This document shows positions 42,310-49,546 of a stretch of DNA of 64,000 nucleotides, piece after piece (positions within the stretch are counted from its first letter, which is position 1; every line of letters begins with the position of its first letter). Source of the stretch: Streptomyces sp. NBC_00154 (GTDB lineage Bacteria; Actinomycetota; Actinomycetes; Streptomycetales; Streptomycetaceae); the NCBI RefSeq assembly GCF_026342835.1, contig NZ_JAPEMI010000001.1:1618501-1682500 (forward strand), in the 5' to 3' direction. The notes beneath the pieces are model-generated. The model made no database searches and was not told the origin of the DNA. It worked only from the letters and a program-made list of their open reading frames with translations. The position numbers and the translations under genes were made by a program.

Positions 42310-42576
42310 GTGAGAAGCGAGAACACCACCTTCAGAGGCGGCCCGCTGGACGGGCGGGTCCTGCCCGTCCTCGTCGGCGCGACCGGCCATCCGCCCAAGT
42401 GGTACGAGGTCCCGGTGCCGGATGCCGACGGCGGACCGGCCACCGTGTACACATACCGGCGGGTCCCGGCCGGATACTCCAAGCGGCTGGGTGTGCAGCG
42501 CGGCTGGGTGTACGAGTACGCCCCGGAGGGCCGCGAACGCCACACTCCCAAGTGGCCCTGGTCGAAACCGAACTGA
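42310..42576 (+). CDS. Small conserved protein of unknown function (88 aa)
   Basis: 88 residues from GTG 42310: NTTFRGGPLDGRVLPVLVGA, YEVPVPDADGGPATVYTYRR and KRLGVQRGWVYEYAPEGRER. The FRGGPLDG start and alternating strand pattern suggest a small beta-rich cytosolic fold. I know this pattern from actinobacteria but no function. It is separated from the pseudokinase gene by 84 nt on the same strand. Confidence 0.75.
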   Translation: MRSENTTFRGGPLDGRVLPVLVGATGHPPKWYEVPVPDADGGPATVYTYRRVPAGYSKRLGVQRGWVYEYAPEGRERHTPKWPWSKPN

Positions 42577-42660
42577 CCCGCGCGCATCCCGGCTGCGCGC
42601 ACCGGAACCTCTAAGATCGACGGATCCATGGTCACGAGAACGGTCACAAGGGGGTGCGCC

Positions 42661-45315
42661 ATGGAGGCGCTGCGTCAGGACGATCCACGCCGCTTCGGTC
42701 CGTACACCGTGGTGGCGCGGTTCCGCGAGACCGCGAGCGCCGTGCAGTACCTCGCGCATGACGCGGCCCTCGACGACACCGTCGTGATCACCGCGGCCCG
42801 CCCCGAACTCGCCGCGCTCCCTGCCTTCCGCCGCCGCTTCGAGGCGGAGACACGCACGGCGGACCGGCTGGCGGGTGGCTGGGTCCAGCCAAAGATCGTC
42901 ACCCGTGCGGCAGAACACGCGGACGAGGACGCAGACGGACCCGCGGACGGGCAGCTGTGGACGGCCGTGGCGTACGTACCGGCGCTGACGCTCGCCGAGG
43001 CGATCGACTTCGCGGGCCCGCTCCCCGAGCGTGCCGTGCGGATACTGGGCGCGGGCATCGCCGAAACCCTCTCCCGGGTGCATGCCACCGGGGCCGTACT
43101 GGAAGGGCTCGCCCCCAGGACGGTGCTGCTGGCCGAGGACGGGCCCCGGCTCACCGCCTTCGGCCCCCTGAGCGCGGCGGCCGACGCGGAGGCCCGGTCG
43201 GGCGGGCAGCTGTCCGTACGGCTCGGCTATCTCACCCCGGAACAGATCGAGGGCAAGGAGGCCGGACCTGCCTCCGACCTCTTCGTGCTGGGGCTGCTGC
43301 TGGCGTACGCGGCGACCGGGACGACCCCGCTCGCCGACGGACCGGCGGCGGAGGCCGCCGAACGGATCGCCCGTACCGAACCGGAACTGGACGCGGTTCC
43401 GGAAGAATTGCGCGGCCTGATCGCGCGCTGCCTTGCCAAGGACCCGGCCGACCGGCCGACCGCGGGCACGGTGGCGGCGGAACTGGCACTGGAGGGTGCG
43501 GCGGGCCTGGCCAAGGGCGGCTGGCTGCCGGATCCGCTGACACGGGCGATCATGGAACAGGCCGGACAGGTACGAAAGTTGGCGACGGATCCGGATGACG
43601 GTCCGGCCGACGCCGCCACCGGCACCCCCGTCGACTCGCCGACCCACGGTCTGCTCGGCCACGACTCTGCCGACGCGGCCCCCGAGGCCCTGCCCGACAC
43701 CCCCGCGACCAGGGACGACGACGTCCGGACCACCCGCATCGGCAGCGTCGGCAGCCCCCGTGCGCCGGAGCCCGACCGGCCGACCACCCAGCTGTCCATC
43801 CCGCGTGAGCGCAGCGGGCCTCCGGCCGAGCTGCCCACCGGCCTGCCGCCCGTCGCACCGCTCGTGCCGCGGCCTCTTCCCGCTCCCACGACGCCGGCCG
43901 CCCCCGCATCGACCACCCCGACAACAACCCCCACCGCTCCCCTTCCCTCTCCTCCCCCTGCCGGTCCGGTCAGCGCTCCCGCTCCCGCAGTCCCCTCCCT
44001 CGACCGTCGCACGCTGCTCGTCGGTGGCGTTGCCGGTGCCGCCGGACTCGTCGTCGGGGGCGGAGCGGTGCTCGCCTTCGGCTCCGGCAGTCCCGAGGAC
44101 CAGGACGACGCCAAACCCGCCCCCGCCCCCACGCGCCTCACCGTGGCCGGGCTGCCGCCGCAGCCGCGTTGGGTGTACACGCATCCCGACGCCGAGCCCG
44201 CGCCGCTCACCGCCGCACTCTGGCTCGACCGGCTGCTCGTCCTGACCGGCGACACGCAGGCCGTCGGGATCGATCTGCGCTCCGGCCGCCGCGTCTGGGA
44301 GTGTGCGGACGGAGCCAAGGGGCAGGCGGCCCTGCCCGCCGGCGAGGATCTCTGCTTCATCGCCGGGCCGTCCGAGTTCCTCTGGCTGTCAGCCAAGAAC
44401 GGACAGGTCACGCACCGGGTGGCGTACGAGGACGGGTTCAAGGACGCGCCGCATCTGACGGTGTCGGACATCGTCGGCCAGTCCGGGCCGGTCATCTGGT
44501 TCACCGGCTCCCACAAGGTCACCGTGAAGGCCAAGAAGCCGAAGAAGGGCAAGAAGCCCGGTAAGGACACCCAGGCCGTCGTGTCGTTCCTCTTCGCGTA
44601 CGACGTCGTGCAGCGCAAGGAGGTGTGGCGGACCTCCGTACCCACCGGACGTGAATCGGCCGCCCCCGCCTACCGGTTGATCACCGTCCGGCCGGACGAC
44701 GTCGTCGTACGTCAGAAGAGTGCGACGCTCACTCCGGGAGACGTCAAGGCCGCCAAGGGCAAGGCGGTCTTCCGCGGCTTCGACCGCGAGAGCGGGAAGC
44801 TGCTGTGGACCAGGTCGTTCGGCAGGGTCGGGCCGGACGGGGCGGCCGTCGGCGACGACAAGGGGCTGCTCTACGCGGCGGTGGGCGACGATCTCCAGAC
44901 GTTCGAGATGCCCGGGGGCAAGCCTGAGTGGACCCTGAACGGCAGCGCGGGCTCCGTGTTCGGGACCCCGGTGCCGGCCGGAACGCTCCTGCACACCACC
45001 AACGGCAACCAGGAAGTCGGCGCGGTCGACCGGGCCACCGGAAAGCTGCACTGGCGACGGTCCACTGAGGCGACGCCCGGCGGCGCCGCGCCCGCCGTCA
45101 CCGTCAGCCTCTCCGGCAAGACCCTGCTGGCGGCCGGAGGGGCGCAGGTCACCGCGTTCGCGGCGGCGGACGGGCGGCGGCTGTGGAAGTTCCAGGACAT
45201 CGGGGTGCAGGATCCGAAGGGGGCCACGGTCACCGCTCCGTACCGGGTGCTGGCGTTCGGGAAGACCGCCGTGGTCCAACGCGAGCGGATCTTCTACGCG
45301 TTCCCGGTGGCGTGA
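42661..45315 (+). CDS. Serine/threonine pseudokinase fused to an extracytoplasmic PQQ-type beta-propeller
   Basis: 884 residues from ATG 42661 (AAGGGGG upstream). Residues about 10-285 have the kinase fold outline (FGPYTVVARFRETASAVQYL, LGYLTPEQIEGKEAGPASDL, RCLAKDPADRPTAGTV). The VAIK lysine is replaced (VVITAARPE), HRDxKPxN reads EGLAPRTVL and DFG reads AFG. All three catalytic residues are therefore missing. A 170-residue Pro/Thr linker and a membrane helix (TLLVGGVAGAAGLVVGGGAV) lead to an outer WD/PQQ propeller (WVYTHPDAEPAPLTAALWLD, GFDRESGKLLWTRSFG). Related active Streptomyces kinases have the same layout. Confidence 0.88.
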   Translation: MEALRQDDPRRFGPYTVVARFRETASAVQYLAHDAALDDTVVITAARPELAALPAFRRRFEAETRTADRLAGGWVQPKIVTRAAEHADEDADGPADGQLWTAVAYVPALTLAEAIDFAGPLPERAVRILGAGIAETLSRVHATGAVLEGLAPRTVLLAEDGPRLTAFGPLSAAADAEARSGGQLSVRLGYLTPEQIEGKEAGPASDLFVLGLLLAYAATGTTPLADGPAAEAAERIARTEPELDAVPEELRGLIARCLAKDPADRPTAGTVAAELALEGAAGLAKGGWLPDPLTRAIMEQAGQVRKLATDPDDGPADAATGTPVDSPTHGLLGHDSADAAPEALPDTPATRDDDVRTTRIGSVGSPRAPEPDRPTTQLSIPRERSGPPAELPTGLPPVAPLVPRPLPAPTTPAAPASTTPTTTPTAPLPSPPPAGPVSAPAPAVPSLDRRTLLVGGVAGAAGLVVGGGAVLAFGSGSPEDQDDAKPAPAPTRLTVAGLPPQPRWVYTHPDAEPAPLTAALWLDRLLVLTGDTQAVGIDLRSGRRVWECADGAKGQAALPAGEDLCFIAGPSEFLWLSAKNGQVTHRVAYEDGFKDAPHLTVSDIVGQSGPVIWFTGSHKVTVKAKKPKKGKKPGKDTQAVVSFLFAYDVVQRKEVWRTSVPTGRESAAPAYRLITVRPDDVVVRQKSATLTPGDVKAAKGKAVFRGFDRESGKLLWTRSFGRVGPDGAAVGDDKGLLYAAVGDDLQTFEMPGGKPEWTLNGSAGSVFGTPVPAGTLLHTTNGNQEVGAVDRATGKLHWRRSTEATPGGAAPAVTVSLSGKTLLAAGGAQVTAFAAADGRRLWKFQDIGVQDPKGATVTAPYRVLAFGKTAVVQRERIFYAFPVA

Positions 45316-45341
45316 ACCCGCAGGACACCCGCCTTCCGGGG

Positions 45342-45371
45342 GAACCCCGCGGCCGCCACGGCACGGGGTTC
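45342..45371. terminator. Terminator after the pseudokinase gene
   Basis: GAACCCCG (45342-45349) pairs with CGGGGTTC (45364-45371), followed by TTG. It lies 26 nt after the stop. Confidence 0.65.
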
Positions 45372-45461
45372 TTGCATCGCCCGGCACCCGGTGACCGTAT
45401 GGATGTGTTGCGCTCACTCATGGGGTAGTCCCAGGATCGCCCCGTCATCGGAGGTGATCCC

Positions 45462-46634
45462 GTGTCAGGCACGGTCCTGCGCACCGTCTGCTCTGCGGCG
45501 CTCGCCGCCCTCGTCCTGGCCTCCCCCGCCGTTGCCGCCCCCGTGGAACCGGACCCCGGGCCCTCGGGCGTGGCCACCGGCAAGGGCCCCGACTCCACCA
45601 AGAGCATCGCCGAGCTGCTGACCGAGCTGCGCACGCTGTACCGGCAGGCGGAGGAGGCCACGGAGACGTACAACGGGACCGTGGCCGAGCTGAAGAAACG
45701 GACCACCGAGGCGAAACGGCTCGATTCCGCCCTCTCCGCGGCCAGGCTCGCACTGGCCAGCAGCCACGACGAAGCGGGGCGGCTGGCCCGCGAGCAGTAC
45801 CAGGGGCGGTCCGACTTCTCCTCGTACGCACAGCTGCTGCTGGCCCGCGATCCCGAGCACGCCCTGGACCAGGGGCATGTGATCCAACGGGTGTCCGCCG
45901 ACCGGGCCGCGACCGTGAAGCGGCTCACCGGCGCCGCGAAACACGCCGACGGCCTGGCCACCGAATCCCGCAAGGTACGGGACAGACAGCGGGTGCTGGC
46001 GGCGCGGCAGAAGAAGCAGCGGGACACGGTGCGGGCGCGACTGCGAAACGTCGAGAAGCTGCTGGCCACCCTCTCCGCCGAAAGGATCGCCCAGATGTCC
46101 CGGCTGGAGCAGCAGGCCACGGAAAAAGCCCAGGGCGCGCTGGTCGCCTCGGGAGCCCTGTCCTCGTCCCGGCAGCCGTCCGAGGAGGGCGGCGAGGCGG
46201 TGAAGTACGCGATCGGGCAGGTCGGCAAGCCGTATGTGTGGGGTGCGGAAGGACCGGGCTCGTTCGACTGTTCCGGGCTCACCTCACGGGCCTGGGCCAC
46301 CGCGGGCCGGCCCATCCCGCGAACCTCGCAGGAACAGTGGCAGCGGCTGCGGAAGGTGCCGCTGAAAGCGCTGCGCCCGGGTGATCTGGTGATCTACTTC
46401 CCGAAGGCCACGCACGTGGCGCTGTACATCGGCAGCGGTCTGGTGGTGCAGGCGCCCCGTCCGGGGACCCGGGTGAAGGTCTCACCGGTGGCGTCGAACC
46501 CGCTGCTCGGCGCCGTGCGGCCGGACCCGGAGAACGCATCGCTGCGCACGTACGAGCGGCCGGAGCTGCCCCGGGATGCGTCGGACGGCCCGGACACGGG
46601 GTACAGCTCGTCGTCCGTCCCCACCGACGCGTAG
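45462..46634 (+). CDS. Secreted NlpC/P60 cell-wall hydrolase with coiled-coil N-terminus
   Basis: 390 residues from GTG 45462, with GGAGGTGAT at ideal spacing. Signal peptide (LRTVCSAALAALVLASPAVA), a long coiled coil (about 45-230), and an NlpC/P60 domain with catalytic Cys in GSFDCSGLTSRAWATAG and His in KATHVALYIGSGLVVQAP. Family members cleave D-Glu-mDAP bonds in peptidoglycan. The coiled coil may bind a regulator such as an FtsX-type partner. Single-gene unit. Confidence 0.92.
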   Translation: MSGTVLRTVCSAALAALVLASPAVAAPVEPDPGPSGVATGKGPDSTKSIAELLTELRTLYRQAEEATETYNGTVAELKKRTTEAKRLDSALSAARLALASSHDEAGRLAREQYQGRSDFSSYAQLLLARDPEHALDQGHVIQRVSADRAATVKRLTGAAKHADGLATESRKVRDRQRVLAARQKKQRDTVRARLRNVEKLLATLSAERIAQMSRLEQQATEKAQGALVASGALSSSRQPSEEGGEAVKYAIGQVGKPYVWGAEGPGSFDCSGLTSRAWATAGRPIPRTSQEQWQRLRKVPLKALRPGDLVIYFPKATHVALYIGSGLVVQAPRPGTRVKVSPVASNPLLGAVRPDPENASLRTYERPELPRDASDGPDTGYSSSSVPTDA

Positions 46635-46734
46635 CGCAAGCTCCCGCGAGCCACCCTGGCCGGGCCGCCCGTGGGCCGTCCGAAGGCGGCCCACAGGCAC
46701 CGATGTTCACCAACGCTGACCAGTACTTTGCAGG

Positions 46735-47982
46735 TCAGGCGGCGGATGCGGCCCCGGAGACCTGGGCCAGGTACGCGTTCGTCTTCTCCGGGTCGAAGAA
46801 GAAGTTGTCGAAGTCCGCCGGGTTGTCGAACCCGTTGGCGAAGCGGTCGGCGACCGGCTGGAGCTGGCCGGCGGCGCCGATCAGGTTCAGCACGTGCTCC
46901 GGCGGTACGCCGAGCATGGCGTTCGTCCACTTCACGACGTGCTGCGCGGTGTCCCAGTAGCGGTCGAAGGTGGACTGCATCCAGTCCGCGTCGAACGGAC
47001 GGTCGCCGTGCTCGATGATCGACCGGAGGTACGCGTCGGCGCACTTGGAGGCCGAGTTGGAGCCCTGGCCGGTGATCGGGTCGTTGGCGACGACCACGTC
47101 CGCCACGCCGAGCACCAGACCGCCGCCGGGCAGCCGGCCGATCGGCTTGCGGACGGTCGGGGCGTAACGGCCCGCCAGGGTGCCGTTGGCGTCCGTCAGT
47201 TCGACCTTGGTGGCACGGGCGTACTCCCACGGCGTGAACTGCTCCATGAGTTCCAGCGTCTTCGCGAGGTGCTCGGAGGGGTCCTTGATGCCCTGGAACA
47301 CGTCCAGCGGGCCGCCCGGGATGCCTTCCCAGAACAGGATGTCGGCGCGGCCGGACGTGGTCAGGGTCGGCATCACGAAGAGCTCGCCGACGCCCGGGAC
47401 CAGGTTGCAGCGGACCGCGTCGAACTCGGGGTGCTCGGGGCGCGGGCCCATGCCGTGGACGTACGCGACGGCCAGTGCGCGCTGCGGGGCGTCGAACGGC
47501 GAACGGGACGCGTCCCGGCCGAACATGGAGACCAGCTCGCCCTTGCCCGCGGAGACCATCACCAGGTCGTAGGTGCGGGAGAAGTAGTCGAGGTCGGAGA
47601 CGGCCGCACCGTGGATGACGAGCTGTCCGCCGCGTTGGGCGAACGTCTCCATCCAGCCGGCCATCTTCACGCGCTGGTCGACGGACTGGGCGAAGCCGTC
47701 CAGCTTGCCGACCCAGTCGATGGCGCGCGAGGAGTCGGGGGCGGCGACCGAGACACCGAGGCCCTCGATGCGCGGGGCCTGGGACTCCCAGAAGTTGAGC
47801 TGGAGGTCGCGCTCGTGCTGCAGCGCCGTGTCGAACATGCACTGCGTCGACATGACCCGGCCGGACCGGATCTCGTCGGCCGTGCGGTTGGACATCAGGG
47901 TGACTTCGTACCCACTGGACTGCAGTCCGAGGGCGAGCTGGAGACCGGACTGGCCGGCTCCGACTATGAGTATCTTCCGCAT
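46735..47982 (-). CDS. Styrene-monooxygenase-like FAD oxygenase (StyA family)
   Basis: 415 residues. N-terminal FAD motif ILIVGAGQSGLQLALGLQSS, a StyA-type substrate domain (RVMSTQCMFDTALQHERDLQ, FWESQAPRIEGLGVSVAAPD) and the second FAD segment VADVVVANDPITGQGSNSAS. StyA needs a separate reductase to supply FADH2; none is adjacent. GGAG lies upstream of the ATG. It starts 43 nt after the conservon GTPase stop on the same strand, so it is probably the fifth gene of that operon, in the place where other conservons carry a P450. Confidence 0.9.
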   Translation of the reverse strand: MRKILIVGAGQSGLQLALGLQSSGYEVTLMSNRTADEIRSGRVMSTQCMFDTALQHERDLQLNFWESQAPRIEGLGVSVAAPDSSRAIDWVGKLDGFAQSVDQRVKMAGWMETFAQRGGQLVIHGAAVSDLDYFSRTYDLVMVSAGKGELVSMFGRDASRSPFDAPQRALAVAYVHGMGPRPEHPEFDAVRCNLVPGVGELFVMPTLTTSGRADILFWEGIPGGPLDVFQGIKDPSEHLAKTLELMEQFTPWEYARATKVELTDANGTLAGRYAPTVRKPIGRLPGGGLVLGVADVVVANDPITGQGSNSASKCADAYLRSIIEHGDRPFDADWMQSTFDRYWDTAQHVVKWTNAMLGVPPEHVLNLIGAAGQLQPVADRFANGFDNPADFDNFFFDPEKTNAYLAQVSGAASAA

Positions 47983-48025
47983 CGCGGTTCTCCGTTACTT
48001 CTACGTGTACGTGCGCGTGTTGTGT

Positions 48026-48676
48026 CTAAGCGGGTGTGGCGTCAAGAGCGTGGCCCACAAGGGCCAGCAGCGACTCGACGACCGTGATCCTGTTACGCGC
48101 ATCCATGATCACAACGGGTACGTGCAGGGGTATGGTCAGGGCCTCCCTGACGTCCTCCGGCTCGAATCCGGGTGTTCCCTCGAAGTGGTTGACGGCCACG
48201 ATGTACGGCAGTCCGCAGCTCTCGAAGTAGTCGAGCGCGGGAAAGCAGTCGGAGAGCCGCCGGGTGTCGGCGAGCACGACCGCCCCGATCGCGCCGCGCA
48301 CCAGGTCGTCCCACATGAACCAGAAGCGCTGCTGTCCGGGCGTGCCGAACACGTACAGCACGAGGTCGTCGTCGAGGGTGAGACGGCCGAAGTCCATCGC
48401 GACGGTCGTGGTGACCTTGTCGGGCGTCGCGGTGAGGTCGTCGGTCTCCTCGCTGGCCTGGGTCATCAACGCTTCGGTCTGCAGGGGGGTGATCTCGGAG
48501 ACCGATCCCACGAAGGTCGTCTTGCCGACGCCGAACCCGCCCGCGACCACTATCTTCGTGGCTATGGGGGCCCTGGTGTGGTCCAGCTGCCATGCCTGCA
48601 GTGACTCTTCGGTCTGGCTCTCCGGTCCCGGCTGACGCGGGGCGGAGAGCAGCGAGTCAGAGACGGCGGAGTCCAT
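48026..48676 (-). CDS. cvnD: Conservon small GTPase (CvnD)
   Basis: 216 residues. GTPase motifs: P-loop VVAGGFGVGKTTFVGSVSEI, G3 VFGTPGQQRFWFMWDDLVRG and a modified G4 VNHFEG, as in MglA-like prokaryotic Ras-type proteins. The start overlaps the DUF742 gene by 20 nt. Fourth member of a conservon, which is thought to form a membrane-associated G-protein-like signalling complex in Streptomyces. Confidence 0.94.
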   Translation of the reverse strand: MDSAVSDSLLSAPRQPGPESQTEESLQAWQLDHTRAPIATKIVVAGGFGVGKTTFVGSVSEITPLQTEALMTQASEETDDLTATPDKVTTTVAMDFGRLTLDDDLVLYVFGTPGQQRFWFMWDDLVRGAIGAVVLADTRRLSDCFPALDYFESCGLPYIVAVNHFEGTPGFEPEDVREALTIPLHVPVVIMDARNRITVVESLLALVGHALDATPA

Positions 48677-49067
48677 TCAGCACCCTTTCGAGCAGTGCGC
48701 GGTCGGGCTGGCCGGTGCCGTGACCGGTCCCGTACACACGGATCTTTCCCTGGTCGGCCAAGTCGCTGAGCAGCACTCGGACCACGCCGAGCGGCATCTT
48801 CAACAGGGCCGAGATCTCCGCGACCGTACGCATGCGGCGGCAGATTTCGACAATGGCCTGGAGCTCCGGCATCACACGCGTGGTGAGGCTGCCGTTGGTG
48901 AGCTCGCGGCGCTCCTCGGGCGCTTCCAGCGCGGCCACGAATGTCTCGACGAGGAGGACGTGACCGAAGCGGGTGCGGCCGCCGGTGAGCGAGTACGGGC
49001 GGACCCGGGCAGGCCGGCGGTCGGAACCGCGGACGGGGAGCCTGCGGGCGGGTTCAGCAGCGGGCAT
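48657..49067 (-). CDS. cvnC: Conservon DUF742 protein (CvnC)
   Basis: 136 residues from ATG 49067; the GTG three bases upstream is equally possible. PYSLTGGRTRFGHVLLVETF, MPELQAIVEICRRMRTVAEI, SALLKMPLGVVRVLLSDLAD and the C-terminal LERVLNGLRRL are classic DUF742. It contains a winged-helix-like segment and is thought to bridge the sensor complex and GTPase. The start overlaps the roadblock stop (TGATG). Confidence 0.94.
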   Translation of the reverse strand: MPAAEPARRLPVRGSDRRPARVRPYSLTGGRTRFGHVLLVETFVAALEAPEERRELTNGSLTTRVMPELQAIVEICRRMRTVAEISALLKMPLGVVRVLLSDLADQGKIRVYGTGHGTGQPDRALLERVLNGLRRL

Positions 49068-49546
49068 CACTGGGCGCTCTCCATCGATTTGCGCAGTTCA
49101 CTGCGGAGTTCGGGGGTGAGTACATGTCCGGCACGGCCGACGAAAAGCGCCATGTGGTACGCGATGACGCTCATGTCGCAGTCGGGTGTGGCGTGCACGC
49201 CGAGCAGGGATCCGTCGCTGATCGACATGATGAAGACGCTGCCCTCGTCCATGGCGACCATGGTCTGCTTGACGCCACCGCCGTCCATCAGCTTCGCGGC
49301 GCCGATGGTGAGGGAGCCGATGCCGGAGACGATGGTCGCGAGGTCGGCGCTGGAGCCCCTGGGGCCGTCCTGCCGGCCCGTCGCTCTGGCTGCGTGGTGG
49401 CCGGGGTCGGAGGAGAGCAGCATCAGTCCGTCGGACGAGACGACCGTGACCGAGTGGACCCCTGGCACCTCCTCGACGAGATTGCTCAGCAACCAGTGAA
49501 GGTTCCGGGCCTCGGTACTCAGCCCGAATGTGCTGGGCGCAGTCAA
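49067..49546 (-). CDS. cvnB: Conservon roadblock/LC7 protein (CvnB)
   Basis: 159 residues from TTG 49546, with GGAGG at 7 nt, overlapping the sensor stop as TTGA. Roadblock signature: ARNLHWLLSNLVEEVPGVHS, VTVVSSDGLMLLSSDP, ATIVSGIGSLTIGAAKLMDG and VFIMSISDGSLLGVHATPDC. Roadblock domains act as GAPs or scaffolds for the small GTPase. The rare TTG start is supported by the strong ribosome site and the coupling overlap. Confidence 0.94.
   Translation of the reverse strand: MTAPSTFGLSTEARNLHWLLSNLVEEVPGVHSVTVVSSDGLMLLSSDPGHHAARATGRQDGPRGSSADLATIVSGIGSLTIGAAKLMDGGGVKQTMVAMDEGSVFIMSISDGSLLGVHATPDCDMSVIAYHMALFVGRAGHVLTPELRSELRKSMESAQ

Noticed and set aside
41827-44184. 785-codon open frame opposite the TetR, small and pseudokinase genes
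   Set aside because: It spans three well-supported genes on the other strand and has no domain. It is a shadow of their G/C third positions.
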